Source: Defluviitalea saccharophila | GTDB taxonomy: Bacteria; Bacillota; Clostridia; Lachnospirales; Defluviitaleaceae | Direction: 5' to 3' | Assembly: GCF_038396635.1 (NCBI RefSeq) | Contig: NZ_CP121687.1 | Coordinates: forward strand, 1,674,001-1,738,000 | Length of the DNA stretch: 64,000 nt | Part shown: positions 18,256 to 25,703 of the stretch, in pieces | Position numbering within the stretch: the first letter of the stretch is position 1 | Layout of the letters: each line of letters opens with the position of its first letter | Notes under the pieces: model-generated | Databases searched by the model: none | Told to the model about the DNA's origin: nothing | The model's input: the letters and a program-made list of their open reading frames with translations, nothing else | Translations under genes and position numbers: made by a program

Positions 18256-18264
18256 TGGTATAAT
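18256..18264 (+). promoter_or_regulatory. Extended -10 promoter of pncB
   Basis: TGGTATAAT, an extended -10 box with perfect TATAAT at 18259-18264. No good -35. It gives a 5' UTR of about 37 nt to the pncB ATG and argues against a start at 18263. Confidence 0.65.
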
Positions 18265-18307
18265 GGTACAAGCCGGTATTAAAAAGTATACGAAAGGAAG
18301 TCTAATC

Positions 18308-19774
18308 ATGAATGGTTTAAATTTAACCCTTCTGACTGATCTGTATGAAATGACCATGATGCAAGGGTATAAGCAAGCTCATGTTAAGAACCATGAAGTG
18401 GTATTTGATTTATTTTATCGTACCAATCCTTGTAATTCAGGATTTGCAATCGTGGCAGGACTTGAGCAGGCGATTGACTATATTAAAAACTTATCTTTTT
18501 CCGAAGAAGATTTAGATTACTTAAGAAGTCTTAACTTATTCAGCGAAGATTTTATTAATGAATTAAGAGCCTTTAGATTTACTGGAGATATATATGCGAT
18601 CCCTGAAGGAACTGTAGTCTTTCCAAAAGAGCCTCTTCTTCGGGTAAAAGCGCCTATTTTTGAAGCACAATTTATCGAAACGGCTTTACTAAACATCATC
18701 AATCACCAAAGTTTGATTGCCACAAAAGCTGCCAGGGTATGCTGGGCTGCTGAAGGGGATTCTGTCCTGGAATTCGGACTAAGACGGGCACAAGGTCCTG
18801 ATGCAGGCATATATGGCGCAAGAGCGGCGATGATTGGCGGCTGTACCGGAACCTCAAATGTATTGGCGGGAAAAATGTTTGATGTGCCCGTTAAAGGTAC
18901 CCATGCCCACAGTTGGGTTATGAGTTTTCCTGATGAACTGACAGCCTTTAGAGAATACGCAAAGGCCTTCCCGGATAACTGTATTCTCCTTGTGGATACC
19001 TATGACACCTTAAAATCCGGAGTACCCAATGCCATTCAGGTGTTTAAGGAATTAAAAGAAAATAATATAAAGCCTAAAGTAATGGGTATTCGCTTAGATA
19101 GCGGAGACCTGGCATATCTCTCTAAAGAAGCCAGAAAAATGCTTGATAACGCTGGCTTCCCCGAAGCCATTATCAGTGCCTCCAGTGACCTTGACGAGTA
19201 TCTTATAGCGGATTTAAAACGCCAAGGGGCAAAAATTACCATGTGGGGAGTAGGGACAAGGCTAATTACTTCTAAAGATTGCCCTGCCTTTGGAGGAGTT
19301 TATAAATTAGCTGCTGAAAGAAATGACGAAGGTGTTCTGGTGCCTAAGATAAAACTTTCAGAGAACCCGGATAAAGTGACAAATCCCGGAGTTAAAAAAA
19401 TCATTAGAGTTTATGAAAAAGCCACGGGCAAAATAAAAGCAGATTTGATTGCCCTGGAAGAAGAAGTATTTGATGAAACTAAGCCTCTAAAATTATTTGA
19501 TCCGGTAAATACTTGGAAACAAATGAAGCTTAAACCGGGAACATTCACTTTAAGAGAATTACTTGTTCCTGTTTTCATTAATGGAGAATGTGTATACGAA
19601 TCTCCTTCAGTGATGGAAATACGAGAATACTGTAAACAAGATTTAGCAACCTTATGGGATGAATCAAAAAGACTTACCAATCCCCATATCATACCTGTAG
19701 ATTTATCTAAAAAGCTTTATGATTTAAAGAAGCAAATGATTGACGCCATTAGAGACAGCAATATAGAGGAATAA
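18308..19774 (+). CDS. pncB: Nicotinate phosphoribosyltransferase
   Basis: Converts nicotinate, PRPP and ATP to nicotinate mononucleotide in the Preiss-Handler NAD salvage route. 488 residues starting MNGLNLTLLTDLYEMTMMQGYK, the classic N-terminus. Other family motifs: EFGLRRAQGPDAG, GGCTGTSNVLAG, GTHAHSWVMSF, LLVDTYDT and GIRLDSGDLAYLSKEAR. The start is the ATG at 18308 with AGGAAG upstream. Fifteen extra codons in frame upstream overlap the promoter and are discarded. Monocistronic, with a terminator shared with the convergent lipoprotein gene. Confidence 0.96.
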   Translation: MNGLNLTLLTDLYEMTMMQGYKQAHVKNHEVVFDLFYRTNPCNSGFAIVAGLEQAIDYIKNLSFSEEDLDYLRSLNLFSEDFINELRAFRFTGDIYAIPEGTVVFPKEPLLRVKAPIFEAQFIETALLNIINHQSLIATKAARVCWAAEGDSVLEFGLRRAQGPDAGIYGARAAMIGGCTGTSNVLAGKMFDVPVKGTHAHSWVMSFPDELTAFREYAKAFPDNCILLVDTYDTLKSGVPNAIQVFKELKENNIKPKVMGIRLDSGDLAYLSKEARKMLDNAGFPEAIISASSDLDEYLIADLKRQGAKITMWGVGTRLITSKDCPAFGGVYKLAAERNDEGVLVPKIKLSENPDKVTNPGVKKIIRVYEKATGKIKADLIALEEEVFDETKPLKLFDPVNTWKQMKLKPGTFTLRELLVPVFINGECVYESPSVMEIREYCKQDLATLWDESKRLTNPHIIPVDLSKKLYDLKKQMIDAIRDSNIEE

Positions 19775-19783
19775 ACATCATAT

Positions 19784-19820
19784 AAAAAGCGTGCATATCG
19801 AAATAAATTGCACGCTTTTT
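19784..19820. terminator. Bidirectional terminator between pncB and the lipoprotein gene
   Basis: AAAAAGCGTGCA and TGCACGCTTTTT around a 13-nt loop; T-runs on both strands. Confidence 0.9.
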
Positions 19821-19833
19821 ACTATACTGCTAT

Positions 19834-20352
19834 TTATCTTCCTACTCTGTCAGAGATGGACGTATAATTCTGCCTTGCTGCTGTGTCTGGAGTAGTCGTT
19901 ATGCCTGTTCTTCCTGTTGTTCCAGTTGTTGTTCTTGTGCCAGTTGTGCCGGTTGTTGTTCTGTTTGTACCAGTTGTTCCGGTTATGGTTCTATTTGTTG
20001 TTCTATTAGTTATGCCTGTTGTTGTTCTTGGAACAGTGGTTCTAGGAAATTGAGTTGTAATACCTCGTCTTACATTATCTTCTCTATCGGTTAAATCTCC
20101 ATCGTATATATTTTCATCCCCAGGCATTAAATCTACTCTGTTGTTGTTATAGTTGGCATTATTGGTATTGCCGTTATCATCATAACCCATAATATTGTCG
20201 TCCCAGTCATTTGCATTGTTATTTGTAACGCCATTATCGTATAATCCGTCATTATTTCTGGTATTTCTTGCAGTCTCGTTGTTTGCACATCCTGCAAGCA
20301 TAACCATTACGGCGAGTAATCCAATTAAAGCTGCTTGTGCTAATTTTTTCAT
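19834..20352 (-). CDS. Low-complexity lipoprotein rich in Asn/Asp and Thr/Gly
   Basis: 172 residues. The signal peptide MKKLAQAALIGLLAVMVMLA is followed by a lipobox Cys (LAGCANN), so it is predicted to be anchored to the outer face of the membrane. Residues 25-75 are dominated by Asn, Asp and Gly. Residues 95-150 are TTG/RTT-type reiterations (NRTTTGTTGTRTTTGTTGR). No recognisable domain. Clean AGGAGG ribosome site. Thr-rich tracts could be glycosylated or serve as a wall-spanning spacer; this is speculation. Similar short repeat-rich lipoproteins are species-specific in clostridia. Confidence 0.85.
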   Translation of the reverse strand: MKKLAQAALIGLLAVMVMLAGCANNETARNTRNNDGLYDNGVTNNNANDWDDNIMGYDDNGNTNNANYNNNRVDLMPGDENIYDGDLTDREDNVRRGITTQFPRTTVPRTTTGITNRTTNRTITGTTGTNRTTTGTTGTRTTTGTTGRTGITTTPDTAARQNYTSISDRVGR

Positions 20353-20446
20353 CTCATAGCCTCCTTTTTATTAAATTTCATTATTTATTGTCTCTTAATT
20401 TTAGAGAAAAATGTTGTATGTTTTTTGGTAATGATACAGAATAATA

Positions 20447-20455
20447 TGGTATAAT
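20447..20455 (+). promoter_or_regulatory. Extended -10 promoter of plsC
   Basis: TGGTATAAT with perfect TATAAT at 20450-20455, same form as the pncB promoter; no clear -35. Confidence 0.6.
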
Positions 20456-20497
20456 GTTTAAAATTGAAATAAATGCTTAAAAAATGAGGTGGAGATA

Positions 20498-21214
20498 ATG
20501 AGATCAATTCTTTGCATTTTATATATTATTTTTCATAGAATATATTCCATTATTTTTATGGTTAAATATGCCTTTTTAAAAAAATTTAGTACAAAAGAAA
20601 AACAGCTTAGTTATGCCTATAAATGGCTTCAAGGTTTAGCGCGTGGTGTTATGTGGTGTTCAGGAGCAAAAATCACTGTACAGGGAAAAGAAAATATACC
20701 AACAGATCAACCTGTTCTTTTTGTAGCCAATCACAAAAGTTATTTTGATATACCGATTTTAGTCAGCATCATCGATGTACCTATGGCTTTTATTGGTAAA
20801 ATGGAACTTAAAAAAATGCCTATCGTATCCTATTGGATGAAAAGAATCCATTGCATATTTATGGACAGAGATGATATTCGTCAATCCCTTAAAGCCATTA
20901 ATCAGGGTATTGAACAGATTAAAGAAGGGCAATCTTTATTAATCTTTCCTGAAGGAACACGAATCAAGGGCGATGAATTAGGAGAATTTAAAAAAGGCAG
21001 CCTTAAGCTTGCCACAAAATCCAATGCACCTATTGTGCCTATTTATGTGGGAAATGCCTATAAAATCTTAGAAGCCCATTTTCCTTGGGTGAAGGCTACC
21101 GATATTATTGTAAATATCGGAGCTCCCATTGAGCTAGATGCTTTATCTTTGGAAGATAAGAAAAATCTATCAGAATACGTGAAATGTAAAATTGAAGAAT
21201 TGAGGGAAATGTAA
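20498..21214 (+). CDS. plsC: 1-acyl-sn-glycerol-3-phosphate acyltransferase
   Basis: Membrane-associated enzyme that adds the second acyl chain to lysophosphatidate, forming phosphatidate. 238 residues. An N-terminal hydrophobic segment (about 4-22) precedes the catalytic NHKSYFD (the HX4D box, FVANHKSYFDIP), then FMDRDD and the substrate-binding FPEGTRIKG. Start at ATG 20498 with GAGGTGG just upstream; an in-frame GTG at 20489 lies inside the ribosome site. The neighbour cls, facing it, acts later in phospholipid synthesis. Confidence 0.94.
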   Translation: MRSILCILYIIFHRIYSIIFMVKYAFLKKFSTKEKQLSYAYKWLQGLARGVMWCSGAKITVQGKENIPTDQPVLFVANHKSYFDIPILVSIIDVPMAFIGKMELKKMPIVSYWMKRIHCIFMDRDDIRQSLKAINQGIEQIKEGQSLLIFPEGTRIKGDELGEFKKGSLKLATKSNAPIVPIYVGNAYKILEAHFPWVKATDIIVNIGAPIELDALSLEDKKNLSEYVKCKIEELREM

Positions 21215-21230
21215 AACGAGTGATATAATT

Positions 21231-21298
21231 ATGGTGCCTGTTTGTCCACATTTCTACATTTGTTAACAAATGTAGAAATGTGGACAAACAGGCACCAT
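21231..21298. repeat. 68-bp perfect palindrome
   Basis: Every base of 21231-21264 pairs with 21265-21298. The ends read ATGGTGCCTG / CAGGCACCAT and the centre TGTTAACA. It sits between the convergent plsC and cls stops and could form a 34-bp hairpin in RNA from either side, but has no flanking T-run. It shares the GGTGCC/GGCACC core with the palindrome at 44849-44885. Confidence 0.95.
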
Positions 21299-21308
21299 TG
21301 AGCAAAAA

Positions 21309-22760
21309 CTATAGCATTGGAGAAAGAAGCCTTGAAACCGACTCCTTAAATTTAATCAAAAATCCTCTTTGCTTGTATATTTCAGCAGTGATCTCTTCGC
21401 TTTCTTCTAAATCCCTTAGAAACTGGTCACAAAGCTTAGAATTGACTTCTTCATCGTATATAAAAGCGTTCACTTCAAAATTGAGTTTAAAGCTTCTGAT
21501 GTCAAAATTGGCTGTCCCCACGGTACTCACCAAATCATCCACTAAAATCATTTTACTGTGCATAAAACCCTTTTCATAGGTATAACATCGAACCCCGGCC
21601 TGAAGCAGCTCCCCAACATAGGATAGGGACGCCCAGTATACAAACATATGGTCCGGCTTATTGGGAATGATAATTCTTACATCTACTCCCGATAAAGCTG
21701 CTATCTTTAAGGCCTCCAATAAACTGTCGTCAGGAATAAAATATGGGGTATGAATATAGATTCTTTTCTTTGATAAACTAATCATCTTTAAAAATCCATT
21801 GCGTATGGAGCTCCATTTGGAGTCAGGTCCGCTGGAAACGATTTGAATGCCCGTATTCCCATCCACATGTTTTGGTGGAAAATATTTTTGCTCTATGATA
21901 TGAGGTGTCTTGGTAGAGAATCGCCAATCCTGCAGAAACCGAAGCTCCAGGTTATCCACTGCACTGCCTTGAATTCTTAAATGGGTATCCCTCCAAAAGC
22001 CCATTTTCTTGGATAAACCTAAATATTCCGTGCCAATATTGATACCTCCCACATAGGCTATTTGACCGTCAATGATGCATATTTTACGGTGATTCCTATA
22101 ATTCACACGAAGATTGATATAAGGCAAGAAAGGCGGCAAGAAACAGCTGATTTCTCCTCCGGCTTCCAATAGGGGCTTAAAAAAATCTTTAGGCAGCCAG
22201 ATACAGCCCATACCGTCATAGAGTAATTTCACTTCTACCCCTTCTCTTGCTTTTCTAGCCAAGAGTTCAACCACCTTCTTGCCTAAGGAGTCATTTCTTA
22301 TGATATAGTATTCTATGTGAATAAAATCCTTTGCCTCTTCTATATCCTCTATCATATTTTTGAATTTGTCATAGCCGTTATAAAAAATATCCACTGAATT
22401 GTCTTGAGAATAGAGCGCATTATGGCCTACAAGATGGAGGTGTATAATATCCTTGCATTTTTGAATATTGGGGTAATCATATGCAATTTCTTTTTGATGC
22501 AGTGCTTTTTCCTGCCGATGAACCATCCTGTGGAGCTGATCTTCTTCCTCTTTGATTGCAAAGACTTTCTTTTTCCTTAAATCCTGACCTATAAATAAAT
22601 ATAATAAGAATCCCAGTATAGGCACAAAGAACAGAATCATCAGCCATGCCCAGGTAGAAGAAGGATTTCTTCTTTCAAAAAACACAATTAGGATTGCCAG
22701 TAGGAAATTAATAAACAAAATGTTATTCAAAAACCATAAAATTGTGTCTTCAATAGTCAT
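21309..22760 (-). CDS. cls: Cardiolipin synthase
   Basis: Phospholipase D superfamily enzyme joining two phosphatidylglycerols into cardiolipin. 483 residues. Two N-terminal TM helices (about 10-30 and 38-60, NPSSTWAWLMILFFVPILG) are followed by two PLD domains with HKD motifs: NHRKICIIDGQIAYVGG (first) and MHSKMILVDDLVSTVGTANFD (second). ATG behind a long GGAGGGGG site. Single gene. Confidence 0.95.
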   Translation of the reverse strand: MTIEDTILWFLNNILFINFLLAILIVFFERRNPSSTWAWLMILFFVPILGFLLYLFIGQDLRKKKVFAIKEEEDQLHRMVHRQEKALHQKEIAYDYPNIQKCKDIIHLHLVGHNALYSQDNSVDIFYNGYDKFKNMIEDIEEAKDFIHIEYYIIRNDSLGKKVVELLARKAREGVEVKLLYDGMGCIWLPKDFFKPLLEAGGEISCFLPPFLPYINLRVNYRNHRKICIIDGQIAYVGGINIGTEYLGLSKKMGFWRDTHLRIQGSAVDNLELRFLQDWRFSTKTPHIIEQKYFPPKHVDGNTGIQIVSSGPDSKWSSIRNGFLKMISLSKKRIYIHTPYFIPDDSLLEALKIAALSGVDVRIIIPNKPDHMFVYWASLSYVGELLQAGVRCYTYEKGFMHSKMILVDDLVSTVGTANFDIRSFKLNFEVNAFIYDEEVNSKLCDQFLRDLEESEEITAEIYKQRGFLIKFKESVSRLLSPML

Positions 22761-22935
22761 TTTCCCCCTCCTTTTATCACCTATTATTATACCAAAACTT
22801 CATATTTTCCAAATATTTTTCTAACAAATTTCTATTTCATATTTTGCTATTCAATGGTACAATGTAAAAAGGATATACTACATAATATTTTCTTGCTGCA
22901 ATAAATGTGGCAGTAGAAACAAAGGAGGACAACGA

Positions 22936-23319
22936 GTGAATATTTGGCAAATCCTTTTGATTATTCTTGCTGTATTGGTCGCTTTAGGTGTAGTATTGTA
23001 CTTCTTAGGAAAAAAAATGCAGGCCAAAATGGACCAACAGCAAAGCTTGATTAATCAACACAAAATGGTGGCATCAATTCTTGTCATTGATAAGAAGAAA
23101 ACCAAAATTACGAATTCCAACTTGCCGAAAACGGTAATCGATCAATTTCCAAAATGGTATCATTTTCGTAAATTGCCTTTGGTAAAGGCAAAGATCGGCC
23201 CTCAAATTACTACTTTTATCTGCGATGAGAAAGTATTTAAAAACCTTCCTACTAAAAAAGTAGTTAAAGTTGAAGTTGCTGGGCTTTACATTGTGTCTAT
23301 TAAATCTATTAAAAAATAA
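22936..23319 (+). CDS. Single-span membrane protein with small C-terminal domain, unknown function
   Basis: 127 residues with GTG start 7 nt after AAAGGAGG. One N-terminal TM helix (5-26, ILLIILAVLVALGVVLYFLG), a short coiled segment with MQAKMDQQQSLINQHK, then about 85 residues predicted beta-rich (MVASILVIDKKKTKI, KAKIGPQITTFICDEKVF, KVVKVEVAGLYIVSIKSI). The C-terminal part is cytoplasmic or external depending on topology; the positive-inside rule favours cytoplasmic. I know similar hypothetical proteins in clostridia but no function. Own terminator. Confidence 0.85.
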   Translation: MNIWQILLIILAVLVALGVVLYFLGKKMQAKMDQQQSLINQHKMVASILVIDKKKTKITNSNLPKTVIDQFPKWYHFRKLPLVKAKIGPQITTFICDEKVFKNLPTKKVVKVEVAGLYIVSIKSIKK

Positions 23320-23327
23320 ATATGTTT

Positions 23328-23356
23328 AAAATCCCTCCATAATGGAGGGATTTTTT
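23328..23356. terminator. Terminator between the small membrane protein gene and the Dabb gene
   Basis: AAATCCCTCCAT / ATGGAGGGATTT with TTTTTT on the plus side. It overlaps the last bases of the convergent Dabb gene. Confidence 0.88.
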
Positions 23357-23657
23357 ATACTTCATAATCTACAACTGCTCTGCTTGCCACATTGGCTTTT
23401 ATAATGTCTGCTACTTTTAAATGTTCTGGATGGTTTTGATATGTATCTAAGTCCTGTTTGTTTTTAAACTCGGAATATAATACTAAATCGTATGCCATAT
23501 CACTGGAATTAAAGTTAATGCCTGCTTCAATAGAAACAATCTCTTCTATTTTTTCCTTTAAAGCTTCTAATCGAGCCTTTAGCTCTTTTGCCGTTTGCTC
23601 CTTGTTTCCAAAGTCTGTAGCATCCTTTAATCTCCACATCACAATATGTTTAACCAT
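23355..23657 (-). CDS. Dabb family (stress-responsive A/B-barrel) protein
   Basis: 100 residues forming one dimeric alpha/beta-barrel domain: MVKHIVMWRLKD at the start, LVLYSEFKNKQDLDTYQNHP and HLKVADIIK toward the end. Family members are small cytoplasmic proteins, a few with enzymatic roles, most without known function. I start at ATG 23657 behind GAGGAGG; the frame extends five codons further but through the ribosome site. Confidence 0.9.
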   Translation of the reverse strand: MVKHIVMWRLKDATDFGNKEQTAKELKARLEALKEKIEEIVSIEAGINFNSSDMAYDLVLYSEFKNKQDLDTYQNHPEHLKVADIIKANVASRAVVDYEV

Positions 23658-23750
23658 GTTCTTCCTCCTCATTCAGACCTTTGTTTTAATATTTTTTCAC
23701 ATTATAATATTACTATTATATTTTTTCAATGATAAGGAGTTTAATATACT

Positions 23751-24152
23751 ATGAATTATAAAATATATGTAGTTGGGACAAAATTACAGAAGTTTTATGA
23801 CAATGCCATAAAAGAATATAATAAGAGATTAAGCCGATACTGTAAATGCAGCTTATTGTTCGTTAAAAATAAAGAGGAGCTGTTAAAGAAGCTCTCTCCT
23901 AAGTCTTATAAAATATGTATCTCTTCTTGCGGGATTCAGCTGTCTTCTGAAGAACTGGCCCATAAAATCAATCACTTTGGCGTATCAGGAAAATCAGATA
24001 TAGCCATTATTATAGGGACAAATGAACTTCCCTATGATGAATGTCTTTCCATAGGACCTATGGATATGGATTTAGGACTTATGGCTACAATATTATTTGA
24101 GCAAATATACCGCTCTTATCGCATTATCAACAATCAGCCCTATCATAAATAA
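23751..24152 (+). CDS. Divergent RlmH-like SPOUT methyltransferase
   Basis: 133 residues. RlmH N3-methylates pseudouridine 1915 in helix 69 of 23S rRNA. The family frame is clear: MNYKIYVVGTKLQKFYDNAI, ISSCGIQLSSEELAHKI, GKSDIAIIIG and the C-terminus EQIYRSYRIINNQPYHK. It is some 25 residues shorter than the usual ~159. The SAM-loop GGSxG is replaced by GTNEL, and the usual FPHQLMR before the C-terminal helix reads DLGLMA. It may be a degenerate paralogue or a modified enzyme. The 3' neighbour begins 23 nt downstream, so they are probably one transcript. Confidence 0.8.
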   Translation: MNYKIYVVGTKLQKFYDNAIKEYNKRLSRYCKCSLLFVKNKEELLKKLSPKSYKICISSCGIQLSSEELAHKINHFGVSGKSDIAIIIGTNELPYDECLSIGPMDMDLGLMATILFEQIYRSYRIINNQPYHK

Positions 24153-24174
24153 GTCTTTAGAAAGGGGAATTGGT

Positions 24175-25050
24175 TTGAAAAATTCTAAATGGGTTCTAAT
24201 CATAAAAGATTTATATTGCAGATTTCATGATGACGAAGTCCCTGCCTTAGGCGCAGAGCTTACATTTTATCTCATATTATCCTTTTTTCCTTTTTTAATT
24301 TTTATATTAGTACTGTTAAGCTATACCCCCATTACATCGGAATCTTTTCTCATAAATCTGTCAAACATACTTCCCCGGGAATCATACTATGCGGTGTATA
24401 GAGCCATTGAGGAAATAATGGAGGGAAGAAGCCAAACTCTTTTATCCTTTGGTATGATTACGACCTTATGGAGTGCTTCCAATGGGGTCAATGCCCTAAT
24501 CCGAGGCCTAAATAAAGCCTATGATGAAGAAGAAACCCGTTCGTTCATAAAAATTCGAGGGATTTCTTTATTCTTTACCCTTGCCCTTGCAATTTCTATC
24601 TTATTCTCTTTTGGTCTGATTATTTTTGGAGAGCCTTTAGGACGCTCACTGCTTTCGTTGATGGGATTATCGCCCTGGTTTAAAACCTTATGGGGCATAT
24701 TTCGCTATTTGATTATGATGATTGCCTTGTTTCTAGTTTTATTGTTTTTATATCGTTATATGCCTAATCATCATCTTTCTTTTAAAGATGTTGTTCCCGG
24801 AACCTTATTTTCAGCATTGATTTGGATTGTGATCTCCACCGCTTTTTCCAATTATGTAAACAATTTCGGGAAATTTAATAAGATGTATGGAAGTATAGGC
24901 GGGGTAATTGCCTTGCTGCTTTGGCTCTATATGAGCAGTGTAGTAATCCTACTTGGCGGGGAATTAAATGGAACCCTGATATTTTTAAAGCAGGGAAAAT
25001 CCAAACCTCGGTGCAAAAAATTTGGATTCTCCCTGCCTTTTATAAAATAA
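24175..25050 (+). CDS. YihY/BrkB family integral membrane protein
   Basis: 291 residues with about six TM helices. The early motif VPALGAELTFYLILSFFPFLIF, SASNGVNALIRGLNKAY and FGKFNKMYGSIGGVIALLLWLYMSS, with LLGGELN at the end, mark the family formerly misnamed ribonuclease BN. Transport or lipid-related functions have been suggested for relatives, none firmly. I choose the TTG at 24175 because AAAGGGG is 7 nt upstream. A frame opening at 24097 lies inside the RlmH-like gene and is not used. Confidence 0.92.
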   Translation: MKNSKWVLIIKDLYCRFHDDEVPALGAELTFYLILSFFPFLIFILVLLSYTPITSESFLINLSNILPRESYYAVYRAIEEIMEGRSQTLLSFGMITTLWSASNGVNALIRGLNKAYDEEETRSFIKIRGISLFFTLALAISILFSFGLIIFGEPLGRSLLSLMGLSPWFKTLWGIFRYLIMMIALFLVLLFLYRYMPNHHLSFKDVVPGTLFSALIWIVISTAFSNYVNNFGKFNKMYGSIGGVIALLLWLYMSSVVILLGGELNGTLIFLKQGKSKPRCKKFGFSLPFIK

Positions 25051-25062
25051 AAAATTAAGGGG

Positions 25063-25551
25063 CTATGATTTTTTAACTTTAATCGTCATGATTCTGTCTT
25101 GGCCTGCTTGAGCAACACCATTTTTCTTATCTATGGTTTCTATAATCTGAGGGTTTGTAATAATAACTGGGGTAATGGTAGACTTTCCTAAGGATTTGAT
25201 TTTTTCAAGATCCATTTCTATAAGAGGATCTCCCTCTTTCACTTCATCTCCCACAGCTGCAATGCGTTTAAAACCCTCTCCTTTTAATTTCACGGTATCA
25301 ATGCCTAAATGGATCAGGACTTCTAATCCTTCTTTCGTCTCAATCGCTACGGCATGATTGGTATTAAAAATCTGGATAATTTTCCCGCTACAAGGGGCCA
25401 CTACCAACCCGTTATCCGGCTCAATAGCCACTCCGTCTCCCACCATTTTTGCTGAAAAGACTTCATCAGGTACTTCTGTAATATCCATCAACTTTCCGGA
25501 AACTGGCGAAACTATATATACTTCAATACTTTTCTTTAAAAACCCGAACAT
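25063..25551 (-). CDS. crr: PTS glucose-type EIIA component
   Basis: 162-residue soluble phosphocarrier accepting phosphate from HPr and passing it to the EIIB domain of a sugar permease. Family motifs: SPVSGKLMDITEVPDEVF, VVAPCSGKIIQIFNTNHAVAI and the active-site segment EVLIHLGIDTVKLKGEGF with the phosphorylated His (LIHLG). Start at ATG 25551 behind GAGGAGG. It follows the EIICB gene, which lacks its own EIIA, so the two should form one permease. A terminator and a separate promoter lie between them. Confidence 0.94.
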   Translation of the reverse strand: MFGFLKKSIEVYIVSPVSGKLMDITEVPDEVFSAKMVGDGVAIEPDNGLVVAPCSGKIIQIFNTNHAVAIETKEGLEVLIHLGIDTVKLKGEGFKRIAAVGDEVKEGDPLIEMDLEKIKSLGKSTITPVIITNPQIIETIDKKNGVAQAGQDRIMTIKVKKS

Positions 25552-25586
25552 AATAGTCCTCCTCTTCATATGAGCTAATTGATGCT

Positions 25587-25653
25587 TATTTATTTATGAA
25601 TGCTTTTATAATAAGTATTTATTATAACATATAAAAGCATTCATAAATAAATA
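25587..25653. repeat. 23-bp perfect inverted repeat with a promoter box in the loop
   Basis: 25587-25609 is the exact reverse complement of 25631-25653, separated by 21 nt. It lies between the permease terminator and the crr start, so a read-through transcript would fold a long AT-rich hairpin in the crr leader. Confidence 0.8.
25621..25629 (-). promoter_or_regulatory. Extended -10 promoter of crr, in the loop of the inverted repeat
   Basis: Minus strand TGTTATAAT with perfect TATAAT at 25626-25621. The start site would fall near 25613, so a transcript from here lacks the upstream arm of the hairpin. No clear -35. Confidence 0.5.
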
Positions 25654-25695
25654 CAAATCTCGTCACGGGAGAGGAGTCTCCCGTAACGAGATTTG
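25654..25695 (-). terminator. Terminator of the PTS EIICB gene
   Basis: 18-bp stem with one mismatch (CAAATCTCGT...ACGAGATTTG), loop actcct, followed by TATTTATTTAT on the minus strand, 9 nt past the stop. Confidence 0.85.
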
Positions 25696-25703
25696 CCCTC
25701 TTC

